A DNA stretch of 64,000 nt, taken from positions 5,642,001-5,706,000 of the forward strand of contig OY763044.2 of assembly GCA_963666825.2 (NCBI GenBank), written 5' to 3'. The DNA comes from Saccharicrinis sp963666825. GTDB taxonomy: Bacteria > Bacteroidota > Bacteroidia > Bacteroidales > Marinilabiliaceae. The translations under genes were made by a program, and so were the position numbers. The notes below the pieces were generated by a model. The model saw nothing but the letters and a program-made list of their open reading frames with translations, did not search any database and was not told the DNA's origin. Within the stretch, counting starts at the first letter, position 1. Each line of letters opens with the position of its first letter. This document shows, one piece after another, positions 1 through 8,780 of this stretch.

Positions 1-974
1 TTTTCCTGAGCTACCCGTTCAGCTGCTTTATCTCTTTCACCTTCTGCAATAATACGTTGTTGAGCATCCTTTGCTGTTTCAACTTTTTGTTGCTCCAATT
101 GACGTTTTGCAGATTCATCACGCTGAGCTTCAAGACGTTGTTTAAAGGTGGCTTCCAATTCAATATTATCTACAATTACTTGAGATACAATAATTTTGTT
201 TTCGCTTAACTCATGTTTTATACGTTTGGGAATTCCATTTTCTAAAACTTTATTTACCTCATAAGAGGTTTGAACTTCTTTAATAACCCTGCTATCGTCA
301 TCTTGAATGTCAGAATATACAGTATCACGACGTTCAATTTTTTCGACTGCATACGCACCTCCTTTCAGTTGCTCTTCAAAGGCTTGTCTAAAACTTTGAG
401 CTTCTCCTGAAATATAATCCTGTGCAGCAAACATGTAAGCTGTATTAACTAACTGTTCCTTCACTGTAGGAACTATTGTGTTATTTACCAGGTTACTCAT
501 GGTTCTAAATTTTACAGCCAAATTAATAAAGCTTTCTCCATCGCGAGGTAATTCAAAACGTGTCGATACATAACCCTTCGCAGTTACCTGATCGATAAAA
601 CGTAGAGGGATAGGCTTCATGATACCTTCAACTTCTTCTTCATCAATTTCAATACCCTCTCCAATAACTTTTACATCGATAAATTTTTGCCATTTGTCAA
701 TCTTAGCAAAACCTCTCCATTTAATACCTTGCTCCATTACAGCACTCATGTTACCTGTAGGAGAAACCAGTAGATAATTAAAGCCCCGATCGGCAAAAAA
801 GAATAAAGATTTGGTAAGCATTAAAATAATACCGATAGAAATCAGCACAGTGCCGTGTACTTTTTTTATACCTTTTAACCATTCAGGAAGGCGGCTATTA
901 CTTTTTTCAATTTTTGAAAATACAAATGCCGTAAAACCAGCTAATAGTGTTAAAAAGCCAATAAATGTAATCAT
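1..974 (-). CDS. SPFH/band-7 domain membrane protein (C-terminus cut by window edge)
   Basis: The frame is open from an ATG at 974 to the window edge, 324 codons. The N-terminus has a hydrophobic segment at about residues 2-20 and a second at about 36-58, which suggests a membrane-anchored protein. The middle part has the look of an SPFH (prohibitin-like) domain. It ends in a charged, Ala/Glu/Gln-rich helix typical of the coiled coil that follows such domains. Members of this family scaffold membrane microdomains or control membrane proteases. The gene starts 24 bp after the M16 protease stop on the same strand, so co-transcription is likely. The exact subfamily cannot be named from this fragment. 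Confidence 0.8.
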   Translation of the reverse strand, partial: MITFIGFLTLLAGFTAFVFSKIEKSNSRLPEWLKGIKKVHGTVLISIGIILMLTKSLFFFADRGFNYLLVSPTGNMSAVMEQGIKWRGFAKIDKWQKFIDVKVIGEGIEIDEEEVEGIMKPIPLRFIDQVTAKGYVSTRFELPRDGESFINLAVKFRTMSNLVNNTIVPTVKEQLVNTAYMFAAQDYISGEAQSFRQAFEEQLKGGAYAVEKIERRDTVYSDIQDDDSRVIKEVQTSYEVNKVLENGIPKRIKHELSENKIIVSQVIVDNIELEATFKQRLEAQRDESAKRQLEQQKVETAKDAQQRIIAEGERDKAAERVAQE

Positions 975-998
975 AGGTTTTGTGTTTAAGTAATTTAA

Positions 999-3875
999 TT
1001 AGTTAAATAAATCCTTTTTATTTAGTTCTGTTATTTTGCCAAACTCTTTTAGTTTTTCAAATTCAATTCTCTTTTTATCTCCAACAATGGTGATGATTAT
1101 TTTTTTGTCCTTAATGTACTTGTTGTAATAATTAACAATGTCATTAAAATGCATTCCTTCAATGTTTTCAAATAGCTTCTTGTTGGGATCTTCTGTGCAT
1201 CCCAAATAACCCCAATATGGAATTTTGTTTGTTATATCTCTAAAGCCCGGACGTTTACTGTTTATGGATTGACAGATACTTTTGGTTATTAACTCCATTC
1301 TTTCTGGTTTCTGAGGCATATTGTTAATTAGGTTCAGATATGTGTCTAATGCCTCGATTGTTTTATCTGATTGTGTACTTAATACTCCTTTAAAGAATGT
1401 TGGATTTGCTCGTGAGAAAGGCGTTCTACTATAACCATATGCACTATATGCTAATGACTTAAATTCCCGTATTTCCTGAAATACCAATGAAGACATGTCT
1501 CCACTGAAATATTCATTAAATAATTTTTGGTTTAAGTAATCGGTTGAATCGTTTTTATTACTGATTACGAATAAACTGATGTGAGATTGTATCGCATTCT
1601 TATCATCTAAAAAATAGATTTGGTTTTCAGAAGGTTGTATCTTTTTCTTTACATAATATTTATTTCCCTGTTGCAAATGATCAGTGAAACTAAGTTGTTT
1701 TGTTGAAATCTCCTTGAATTCTTCTGAGGATAGATTTCCGCAGTAATGTAACTCGCAGCTTTTATTAAATATATTTTTTGCAAAAGAGGTTAAACTATCA
1801 ATTGACATATCCTTGATATCTTTTGCTGTAAAGTCTTTTAAGTAAAATGAGTTGTTTTTGTATAAAGCATATTCATCTAAAGCTTCAGATTCAGAATCAA
1901 TATCCTTAGTTATCATTTTTTTACTCATTTTGCGTTCCCTGATCAGTTTTACTTTTTCAGATTCTTTTAGGATAGGGTTGGTAATTAAATCATTAATTAA
2001 TTTAAGTGTAGGTTCAAAATTCTGTTCAAGACCTGAAATTCTTATTGAAAAATTAGTTTCATTAGCATTTGCATAAAACTCAGCTCCAAGTTTTTGTAAT
2101 TCTTTAAGGAAATCCGAATAAGCGAATTGTTTTGTACCGCAATATCCAATTACCTCATCAGCTAAATCATTTGTAATTGATTCATTCGTTCCACAATGAA
2201 ACTTAATGTCCAATGAAAAAATATTGTTGATTGGATTTTTACAGGTATAGTATTGAACACATTTGTTAATTTGCCCTTCTTCAAAATCAACTCCTTTTTC
2301 GATATAATGCGGAGTAACTTTTTCGCTTGGCATCTCTTCAATCATTTGCGCATATTCAGATTTGGCTTCTGTATTTTTAGGCTGTACTGGTTTATAAGGC
2401 GGTTTTTGAACTTTATCCTTTTTAGGGAAACCCATTTTAGAATAAAATGCCAGATAATCATCACCAAAATATTTTTGTGCAGTTTTAATAATGTCATCTT
2501 TTGAAATAGAGTTTAATCGCTCTTCATAATTCATTTCATCATTCCAATCCTTATTATAAACAAAAGTATTCAATAGAGCTAAAGTTCTTTGCCTTGAGTC
2601 TTCAATATTTTTTTCTTTCTCAGTAATCATTTCAAGCTTAACAGCGTTAAGCAATTCCTCATTAAAATCACCACTTTTAAGTTTATTAAGTCTCTCCAGA
2701 ATTAAATTTTCAGTTTTCTTTAAAGATTGGCCTATTATTTTAGGTATCATAATGATGAGTGTATTCCCTGCTTCCTCAAAGTTCATTGCTTCAACCTCTG
2801 CACCCATTAGTTCGTTTTCATTCACTAAATCATCAAGAAGTCCTGTTGATGAGTAATTAGATAATATACGATTACACAAGTCTATCTTTAATTCATCAGG
2901 ATGGCCAATAGGAACAGTTCTAAAGCCTAAAACACCAACTTTTATAGGGAGTAATCGTTTGTTAACTTGTTCTCTTCCTTCAAAGGGAGTAGTGCTGATT
3001 TTTTCTTCCTTTGGCATTTCTTTTGCTTTCCACTTGCCAAATTTCTCCTCAATTAAAGGTTTTACAGATTGAGCATCAAAATCGCCGGTTAGTATTAAGG
3101 CCATATTGTTAGGAATGTAATACTTCTGATAGTATTCTTTCATCTTACTTATAGAAGGATTTTTAAGATGATCCGCATAACCAATTACCGGATTAGCATA
3201 AGGAGTTCCTTTGTATAGTTGCTTAAATAATTCTTCCAAAAAAGTGCTGAACATGTTGTCTGCATATAAATTCTTTTCTTCATATACAGTTTCCAATTCC
3301 GATTGAAATAGTCTGAACACCGGATTCTCAAATCTGTGAGCATATACATCCAGCCATTTTTCCATTTCTGTCTGAGGAAATGCGTTTAGATAGGCAATGT
3401 ATTCGTAGCTTGTAAAAGCATTTAAATATTGTCCGCCTATTTGACTTATAATCCTGTCTAGCTCATTAGGAATAGCATAATCAGATGCTTTAATGGAGAG
3501 CTCGTTAATTTTGAGTTGAATAGATTCTCTTTCTTTCTTATCTGAAGTTGTTCCCAGTTTATCATATTGTTGGGCAATACTGTCAAGGTATACTTTTTCT
3601 TTTTTGTAATCTATTGTACCAATTTTATCAGTTCCCTTAAACATGATATGCTCAAAATAGTGAGCAATACCAGTGGCGTCTTTGGGATCTCTTTTACTAC
3701 CTCCTTTAACTGTTACCATACCCATAACTGAAGATGCGCTGTGATCTTCATTGAGGTATACTGTTAGCCCGTTTTTCAGAGTATATCTTTCAACTTTTAA
3801 AGCTGAAGGAATTTCTTTTGCGCATACAATAGAAGAAAACGCACATAGTAAGATGATTAGTGTTTGTTTGTTCAT
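999..3875 (-). CDS. M16 family (pitrilysin-type) zinc metallopeptidase, exported
   Basis: This 958-residue protein begins with a Sec-type signal peptide (about residues 1-19, ending in CAK). The inverted zinc motif HxxEH is present as HYFEH at residues 72-76. A glutamate-rich stretch at 193-200 (ELETVYEE) probably supplies the third zinc ligand, and the spacing is longer than usual because of an insertion near 90-135. The length fits the two-repeat M16 arrangement, in which an active N-terminal half pairs with an inactive C-terminal half. The family degrades peptides, and an exported form would act in the periplasm or at the outer membrane. A good promoter lies about 150 bp upstream (4029-4059). 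The SPFH gene follows 24 bp downstream. Confidence 0.9.
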   Translation of the reverse strand: MNKQTLIILLCAFSSIVCAKEIPSALKVERYTLKNGLTVYLNEDHSASSVMGMVTVKGGSKRDPKDATGIAHYFEHIMFKGTDKIGTIDYKKEKVYLDSIAQQYDKLGTTSDKKERESIQLKINELSIKASDYAIPNELDRIISQIGGQYLNAFTSYEYIAYLNAFPQTEMEKWLDVYAHRFENPVFRLFQSELETVYEEKNLYADNMFSTFLEELFKQLYKGTPYANPVIGYADHLKNPSISKMKEYYQKYYIPNNMALILTGDFDAQSVKPLIEEKFGKWKAKEMPKEEKISTTPFEGREQVNKRLLPIKVGVLGFRTVPIGHPDELKIDLCNRILSNYSSTGLLDDLVNENELMGAEVEAMNFEEAGNTLIIMIPKIIGQSLKKTENLILERLNKLKSGDFNEELLNAVKLEMITEKEKNIEDSRQRTLALLNTFVYNKDWNDEMNYEERLNSISKDDIIKTAQKYFGDDYLAFYSKMGFPKKDKVQKPPYKPVQPKNTEAKSEYAQMIEEMPSEKVTPHYIEKGVDFEEGQINKCVQYYTCKNPINNIFSLDIKFHCGTNESITNDLADEVIGYCGTKQFAYSDFLKELQKLGAEFYANANETNFSIRISGLEQNFEPTLKLINDLITNPILKESEKVKLIRERKMSKKMITKDIDSESEALDEYALYKNNSFYLKDFTAKDIKDMSIDSLTSFAKNIFNKSCELHYCGNLSSEEFKEISTKQLSFTDHLQQGNKYYVKKKIQPSENQIYFLDDKNAIQSHISLFVISNKNDSTDYLNQKLFNEYFSGDMSSLVFQEIREFKSLAYSAYGYSRTPFSRANPTFFKGVLSTQSDKTIEALDTYLNLINNMPQKPERMELITKSICQSINSKRPGFRDITNKIPYWGYLGCTEDPNKKLFENIEGMHFNDIVNYYNKYIKDKKIIITIVGDKKRIEFEKLKEFGKITELNKKDLFN

Positions 3876-4028
3876 TTTAATTGTTTTAAGAGTAAAGGTT
3901 TGACTTGTAAAAAGTGAAAGAAAAGTCAGTTAAATTATAGAATGTAGAATTTTTGAGTTAGTTAGGTTTTCATTGGGCAATAGTTAAAGGTTGGGGTCAT
4001 AAACAAAAAATATTTTTTATTTAAGAAC

Positions 4029-4059
4029 CAAATATAATTATTCAGTTGAAATAATCAAA
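4029..4059 (-). promoter_or_regulatory. Bacteroidota-type promoter for the M16 protease gene
   Basis: On the minus strand a TTTG (-33, 4056-4059) is followed after 19 nt by TATATTTG (-7, 4029-4036). This matches the Bacteroidota consensus TTTG/TAnnTTTG at normal spacing. Transcription would start near 4022, giving a leader of about 147 nt before the start codon at 3875. Confidence 0.6.
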
Positions 4060-4097
4060 CATTTGAACTATCTGATTGATTTTAGTCTTTCGACATT

Positions 4098-4832
4098 TTA
4101 TGCTTTGGGGAGGTATTCAATATCAATATTGTTCATGGATTTAAAAAGATTAATTCTGGCCTGAGGATTTAATTTTTCAAATTGATCTATCCATATTCTT
4201 GCATGATTTCTATAAGTGTGGTCCTCGTAAGGGCATTCTTTCTTTAATGATACAAATTGCTTGATATGAGCATATTTTATCATTTCTAAATTTGTATTAT
4301 AAATCAAAGGACGTATTATCAAAAGGTTTTTGTTAAACATTTCAAGAGTAGGAGGGATTGATGATATATTGGCATGCATTACCATATTCATCATAAGGGT
4401 TTCAATGGCATCGTCCAAATGGTGGCCAAATGCAATTTTTTTGAATTCATTATTTTTTGCAAACTCAAACAGTTCTTTTCTGCGATTCCAGGAGCATGTG
4501 AAGCATGGTTTTTTGTTTGGTTTTTCTTCTATGCCTGCATGTGTTTTAATAATATGCAGATGTACATCAAGTTGCTTACAAAAGTTGGTTAAAAAGTTTT
4601 GGTCAATTTCATAAGGAACATCATTTGTAATTATATGAATTGCATGAAGCTCATAATTAATAGGTAAGAACTTTCTTCTTTCAGACAAAATATCAAGCAG
4701 TGATAACGAATCTTTTCCTCCGGAAACAGCTACAAGTATTTTGTCTCCATCATTAATCATATGGTGGTGGTTTATTGCATCGCCGGTTTGCTTAATTATT
4801 TTTCGAATAAAGTTTTTATCTGCCTTTTGCAT
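4098..4832 (-). CDS. ttcA: tRNA 2-thiocytidine biosynthesis protein TtcA family
   Basis: This 244-residue protein has the PP-loop ATP-pyrophosphatase motif SGGKDS at residues 37-42. It also has the CxxC pair C110/C113 and a further C200, the three cysteines that hold the [4Fe-4S] cluster in TtcA. The enzyme activates C32 of certain tRNAs with ATP and replaces the 2-oxygen with sulfur. It is shorter than the E. coli protein (about 310 residues), mostly at the C-terminus. It lies just downstream of a strong terminator hairpin behind tsf. Only 29 bp separate hairpin and start codon, so its expression may depend on read-through. Confidence 0.85.
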   Translation of the reverse strand: MQKADKNFIRKIIKQTGDAINHHHMINDGDKILVAVSGGKDSLSLLDILSERRKFLPINYELHAIHIITNDVPYEIDQNFLTNFCKQLDVHLHIIKTHAGIEEKPNKKPCFTCSWNRRKELFEFAKNNEFKKIAFGHHLDDAIETLMMNMVMHANISSIPPTLEMFNKNLLIIRPLIYNTNLEMIKYAHIKQFVSLKKECPYEDHTYRNHARIWIDQFEKLNPQARINLFKSMNNIDIEYLPKA

Positions 4833-4845
4833 TGACTAGAGGGTA

Positions 4846-4889
4846 ACGTAGTAAAACAAAAATCCCGGTTTTGTATACAAAACCGGGAT
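4846..4889 (-). terminator. Intrinsic terminator after tsf
   Basis: A perfect 12-bp stem (4862-4873 with 4878-4889) encloses a TATA loop. On the minus strand a T-rich run (TTTTTGTTTT) follows. It lies between the tsf stop and the ttcA start. Confidence 0.85.
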
Positions 4890-4913
4890 GAAATATGTTA
4901 ATAGTATAAACTA

Positions 4914-5738
4914 TTAGCTTAAAGAAAAACGTTTAAACTCAGTTACAGTTAAACCGTTACTTGCACCGTTAAGATATTGCTTAATAGATTGTTTGTTATC
5001 TTTAACAAATGCTTGCTCAAGAAGAGTAGATTCTTTAAAGAATTTACCTAAACGACCTTCAGCAATTTTATCAAGCATAGCCTCAGGCTTGCCTTCTTCA
5101 CGTGCTTTTTCTTTACCAATTCTTAATTCTGTTTCAATAATATCAGCAGGAACAGAATCTTTATCAACACTAACTGGTGCCATTGCTGCAACTTGCATAG
5201 CTACGTCTTTACCAACTTGTTCATCAAAACCAGCTTGGTTAAATGCAACTATAACTGAAAGTTGATTTCCTGGGTGAATATATGGTACAACTGTTTCTGC
5301 AGAAACAACAGCATAATCAGCTATCTCAATTTTCTCACCAATAACACCAATTTGCTCAGTAATTACATCTTTAATAGCAACACCGTTCAATTGAAGATCT
5401 AAAATATCTTCTTTTGTAGATGCATCACTATTTAAAGCAGTTTCAAGAATTGAATCAGCTAAAGCAACGAAGCTTTCATTTTTACCAACAAAGTCTGTTT
5501 CACATTTTAAAATGATAACAGCACCTTTTTTAGCGTCAGCAGAAACTTTTGCTAAAGTACAACCTTCAGTTGTCTCACGATCAGCACGTTTGCTTGCCAT
5601 TGCCTGACCTTTTTTACGGATGATTTCAACAGCAGCGTCAAAATCGCCATCAGTTTCGGTTAATGCCTTTTTACAGTCCATCATACCAGCACCGGTCATT
5701 TCTCTGAGTTTTTTTACGTCAGCAGCTTTAATCGCCAT
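4914..5738 (-). CDS. tsf: Translation elongation factor Ts
   Basis: This 274-residue protein is EF-Ts, the guanine-nucleotide exchange factor for EF-Tu. The N-terminal UBA-like region (about residues 1-55, with REMTGAGMMDCKKAL) and the signature TDFVGKNESF (around residues 80-90) are both present. Its length is normal for the compact Bacteroidota form. It is the last gene of rplM-rpsI-rpsB-tsf, 32 bp after rpsB, and is followed by a strong terminator. The rpsB-tsf pairing is conserved across bacteria. Confidence 0.98.
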   Translation of the reverse strand: MAIKAADVKKLREMTGAGMMDCKKALTETDGDFDAAVEIIRKKGQAMASKRADRETTEGCTLAKVSADAKKGAVIILKCETDFVGKNESFVALADSILETALNSDASTKEDILDLQLNGVAIKDVITEQIGVIGEKIEIADYAVVSAETVVPYIHPGNQLSVIVAFNQAGFDEQVGKDVAMQVAAMAPVSVDKDSVPADIIETELRIGKEKAREEGKPEAMLDKIAEGRLGKFFKESTLLEQAFVKDNKQSIKQYLNGASNGLTVTEFKRFSLS

Positions 5739-5770
5739 GATATTATCTTTTTTTAGATGGTTAAAATGAA

Positions 5771-6580
5771 TTATTCAGCAGCTTCTTCTGAATCTGCTTC
5801 TGGAGCTTCTACTTTAGCAGCAGCTTTTTTAGCATCGTCTTTTTTAGCGCCTTTGTCTTTTTTAGTCGCTGCCTCAGCTTCGCGATCTATTTTTCTTTCG
5901 CTTAATCCTTCTTCCATAGCTTTAACCATGATGTCAGTAATTAATTCGATAGACTTAGTTGCATCATCATTTGCTGGGATAACATAATCCAAGTTTGATG
6001 GATCAGAGTTTGTATCAACAACACCAAACACAGGAATACCTAATCTGTTGGCCTCACGCACTGCAATGTGCTCTTTCATTACATCAATAACGAACATAGC
6101 AGCAGGAAGACGAGTAAGGTCAGCGATACTTCCTAATGTTTTCTCTAACTTAGCTCTCTGACGAGTGATTTGAAGACGCTCTCTTTTTGAAAGGTTTTTC
6201 CAAGCACTAGGATCAGCCATAAGCTTATCAATAGAACCCATTTTTTTAACAGCCTTGCGGATTGTTGGGAAGTTTGTAAGCATACCTCCAGGCCAACGCT
6301 CTACAACGTAAGGCATGTTAACACCTTTCATTTTTTCAGAAATAATCTCTTTAGCTTGCTTTTTAGTAGCTACGAATAAAATTTTTCGTCCAGATCTTGC
6401 AATCTGTTTTAATGCGTTTGCTGCTTCTTCTATTTTAGCAGCTGTTTTATGTAGATCGATAATGTGAATACCGTTACGCTCCATAAAAATATAAGGAGCC
6501 ATAGCTGGGTTCCACTTTCTTTTTAAGTGACCGAAATGTACACCGGCCTCTAATAATTCATCGAAATTTGTTCTTGCCAT
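5771..6580 (-). CDS. rpsB: 30S ribosomal protein S2
   Basis: This 269-residue protein starts with the S2 hallmark LLEAGVHFGH and carries the family's conserved HIIDLHKT and VDTNSDP segments. The C-terminal 40 residues are an Ala/Lys/Glu-rich low-complexity tail, a common lineage-specific extension. S2 binds late in assembly at the back of the 30S head. The gene is preceded by a 119-nt intercistronic region with several hairpins (6581-6699) that may be a regulatory leader. Confidence 0.98.
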   Translation of the reverse strand: MARTNFDELLEAGVHFGHLKRKWNPAMAPYIFMERNGIHIIDLHKTAAKIEEAANALKQIARSGRKILFVATKKQAKEIISEKMKGVNMPYVVERWPGGMLTNFPTIRKAVKKMGSIDKLMADPSAWKNLSKRERLQITRQRAKLEKTLGSIADLTRLPAAMFVIDVMKEHIAVREANRLGIPVFGVVDTNSDPSNLDYVIPANDDATKSIELITDIMVKAMEEGLSERKIDREAEAATKKDKGAKKDDAKKAAAKVEAPEADSEEAAE

Positions 6581-6598
6581 TTTTGCTTTTTTAAAGTC

Positions 6599-6687
6599 GT
6601 TTACATTCTGTAAATATCAACTTACAAGTAGCCATTTGTTTTAAAATTGAAATCACTAAGGATCTTGTAAGTTTAGATACTAAACGC
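6599..6687 (-). promoter_or_regulatory. Candidate structured leader between rpsI and rpsB
   Basis: Reading on the minus strand, three potential hairpins follow each other in the 119-nt gap. GTTTAG pairs with CTAAAC (6671-6685). A 10-bp stem AACTTACAAG/CTTGTAAGTT spans 6619-6673. TTTACA pairs with TGTAAA just before the rpsB ribosome-binding region. The gap is far longer than the 5-bp gap between rplM and rpsI. S2 autoregulation through its own leader is known in other bacteria, so an S2-responsive element is a reasonable guess. The sequence does not prove it. Confidence 0.4.
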
Positions 6688-6699
6688 ACCCGAAAAATA

Positions 6700-7086
6700 T
6701 TAACGTTTACTAAATTGGAATTTCTTACGTGCTTTTGGTTGACCTGGTTTTTTACGCTCAACAACTCTAGCGTCGCGAGTCATAAATCCTTCAGCCTTTA
6801 AAGCAGGTTTGTTCTCTTCGTTAACTTTAACTAGTGCACGCGAAACAGCTAATCTGATAGCTTCCGCTTGTCCTTTAATACCACCACCGTAGATGTTTAC
6901 TTTGATATCATAGTTTTCAGCTACTCCTAAAGTATTTAACGGCTGAGTTACTATATATTGTAAAATTGGTGATGGAAAGAATTCCTTAAGGTCGCGTTTG
7001 TTAATGGTAATTTGTCCTTTACCTTCGCTCAAATAAATACGAGCCACAGCCGCTTTTCTTCTACCTATTGCGTTAATTACTTCCAT
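6700..7086 (-). CDS. rpsI: 30S ribosomal protein S9
   Basis: This 128-residue protein is S9. It has the conserved N-terminal IGRRKAAVARIYL and the basic C-terminal tail ending in FQFSKR, which in S9 reaches the P-site tRNA. It starts 5 bp after rplM, the classic rplM-rpsI pair. Confidence 0.98.
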   Translation of the reverse strand: MEVINAIGRRKAAVARIYLSEGKGQITINKRDLKEFFPSPILQYIVTQPLNTLGVAENYDIKVNIYGGGIKGQAEAIRLAVSRALVKVNEENKPALKAEGFMTRDARVVERKKPGQPKARKKFQFSKR

Positions 7087-7091
7087 ACTCT

Positions 7092-7547
7092 TTACTTATA
7101 TAAGTTTAAATCAATAGTTTTTGGCTTTTGTGCCTCTTGTTTATGCTCAGCTCCAGCATACACAAATAGGTTGCTGAAAAGTTGACGTCCTAAACGAGTT
7201 TTTGGCAACATACCTTTAACCGCTCTCTCTACAAGTCTCTCTGGACTTTTTGCAAACAATTCTGCAGGAGTTACATTTGTACGTCCACCTGGAAAACCAG
7301 TATGGTAGAAAAATTCTCTTCCTTCCCATTTGTTTCCTGTTAAACGAACTTTGTCTGCGTTGATGATAATAACGTTATCACCACAATCTACATGAGGTGT
7401 GTAATTTGGCTTGTACTTTCCACGTAGCAATTTAGCTACTTTTGAAGCCAAACGACCTACAACCATGTCTGCTGCATCTACAACAACCCACTCTTTATTA
7501 GCAGTTGCTTTGTTTGCCGATACTGTTTTGTAACTTAATGTATTCAC
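7092..7547 (-). CDS. rplM: 50S ribosomal protein L13
   Basis: This 151-residue protein matches L13 throughout, for example VVDAADMVVGRLAS and the MLPKTRLGRQ segment. L13 is an early 23S-binding assembly protein. It is the first gene of the operon. A promoter at 7706-7737 would give an unusually long leader of about 150 nt. Confidence 0.98.
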   Translation of the reverse strand: MNTLSYKTVSANKATANKEWVVVDAADMVVGRLASKVAKLLRGKYKPNYTPHVDCGDNVIIINADKVRLTGNKWEGREFFYHTGFPGGRTNVTPAELFAKSPERLVERAVKGMLPKTRLGRQLFSNLFVYAGAEHKQEAQKPKTIDLNLYK

Positions 7548-7705
7548 AGTCTTCCTTTGTTAATAAATTAAAAAAAATAAACAGTTTCAAACAGCCATAA
7601 TAATCTAATTAACAAGACTATGCGTAAAATCTTCCCATCGATAAAATGCTATAACTTGTTCAATTCTATTATCTTATGCTGTTCGGCACGAATAATAATC
7701 GGGCG

Positions 7706-7737
7706 CAAAAGTACAGTTTATTTTTCTTATAACCCAA
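7706..7737 (-). promoter_or_regulatory. Promoter of the rplM-rpsI-rpsB-tsf operon
   Basis: On the minus strand TTG (7735-7737) is followed after 21 nt by TACTTTTG (7706-7713), which fits TAnnTTTG. Transcription would begin near 7700, about 150 nt upstream of rplM. Confidence 0.55.
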
Positions 7738-7754
7738 TAAAAATCAAAAAAATG

Positions 7755-7762
7755 TATATTTG
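7755..7762 (+). promoter_or_regulatory. -7 element for guaD
   Basis: TATATTTG matches TAnnTTTG and lies 34 bp before the guaD ATG at 7797. I see no clear -33 element at the expected distance. The site supports the start at 7797 over upstream in-frame codons. Confidence 0.45.
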
Positions 7763-7796
7763 TTATCCAAAAAAAATCAAAAGAAATAATTTATAT

Positions 7797-8267
7797 ATGA
7801 TTGATCATAAAACATTCATGGCTAGAGCTATAGAATTATCGGAGCAAAGTGTTAAAAATGGAGGTGGACCGTTTGGTGCTGTAATAGTAAAAGAAGGGAA
7901 AATTGTAGCAGAAGGATTCAATCAGGTTACCAAAAATAATGATCCTACAGCTCATGCAGAAGTTACTGCAATCAGAAATGCATCTAGTATATTAAATACC
8001 TTTGATCTTTCAGGTTGTGTGATTTATACGTCATGTGAACCTTGTCCTATGTGTTTAGGTGCGATATACTGGGCTGGAATTGAAAAAATGTTTTATGGAA
8101 ATACTAAACAAAATGCTGCCGCCATAGGTTTTGATGATGATTTTATATATAAGGAAATAGAAAGGCCTGTTTCGGATAGGAAATTGAATTCGGAACAATT
8201 AATGAATAAGGAAGCCTTAAATGCTTTTCGATTGTGGAGTGATCTTGAAAATAAAATAGAATACTAA
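7797..8267 (+). CDS. guaD: Guanine deaminase (cytidine-deaminase fold)
   Basis: From the ATG at 7797 the protein is 156 residues, the same length as Bacillus GuaD. It carries the zinc site of the cytidine deaminase superfamily: PTAHAEV with the catalytic Glu, and PCPMC with two Cys ligands. It also has the GuaD-type segments NGGGPFGAV and AIGFDDDFIYKEI, which favour guanine deaminase over the tRNA adenosine deaminase TadA. The enzyme turns guanine into xanthine. The frame is open further upstream to 7620, but that part is low-quality sequence and includes the promoter. The next gene starts directly after the stop codon. Confidence 0.88.
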   Translation: MIDHKTFMARAIELSEQSVKNGGGPFGAVIVKEGKIVAEGFNQVTKNNDPTAHAEVTAIRNASSILNTFDLSGCVIYTSCEPCPMCLGAIYWAGIEKMFYGNTKQNAAAIGFDDDFIYKEIERPVSDRKLNSEQLMNKEALNAFRLWSDLENKIEY

Positions 8268-8780
8268 ATGAGATTAGGAGAGGAGTTCTTTACTAAAAAT
8301 GCCTTGGAGTTTGCACCTGAAGTATTAGGGAAGAAAATTATCAGGGTTTATGAAGATGGAAAAAAGGAAGAATTCTTAATCACTGAAGTTGAAGCTTATT
8401 GTGGAAAAGAGGATTTAGCTTGTCATGCTAGCAAGGGAAGGACAAAGAGAACTGAGATTATGTTTCAAAAAGGTGGCAGGGTATATATGTATCTTATCTA
8501 TGGAATGTATTGGATGTTGAATTTTGTTTGCGGAGAAGAAGATAAACCACAAGCTGTGTTGGTAAGAGGTGTAAAAGGAGTTGCTGGTCCCGGTAGAGTT
8601 GGTAAAAGATTAGCTCTTGATAAATCATTTTACGGAGAAGATCTGTTAACCTCCAATCGAATATGGTTGGAAAGTTGTAATGATCAGAAGGTAATTATAC
8701 AAACTTCAAAAAGAATAGGGGTAGATTATGCTGGTGAAATCTGGGCTAATAAACCTTATCGGTTTTTTACAGAATTATAG
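8268..8780 (+). CDS. 3-methyladenine (alkyladenine) DNA glycosylase, AAG/MPG family
   Basis: This 170-residue protein has the AAG family pattern. The segment ITEVEAYCG carries the likely catalytic glutamate, followed by the DLACHASKGRTKRTEIMF stretch that shapes the damage pocket. Further on come VYMYLIYGMYW and GPGRVGKRL. The enzyme removes alkylated or deaminated purines in base excision repair. The ATG abuts the guaD stop with no gap, so the two are translationally coupled. The last 25 bp overlap the 3' end of the convergent response-regulator gene. It is somewhat shorter than typical members (about 190-200). Confidence 0.9.
   Translation: MRLGEEFFTKNALEFAPEVLGKKIIRVYEDGKKEEFLITEVEAYCGKEDLACHASKGRTKRTEIMFQKGGRVYMYLIYGMYWMLNFVCGEEDKPQAVLVRGVKGVAGPGRVGKRLALDKSFYGEDLLTSNRIWLESCNDQKVIIQTSKRIGVDYAGEIWANKPYRFFTEL

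Noticed and set aside
811..993. 60-codon plus-strand frame over the SPFH gene start
   Set aside because: It is a shadow of the real minus-strand gene and has no promoter or family match.
7620..7796. N-terminal extension of guaD by 59 codons
   Set aside because: The added part has no family similarity and contains the -7 element TATATTTG. The protein from 7797 has the usual length.
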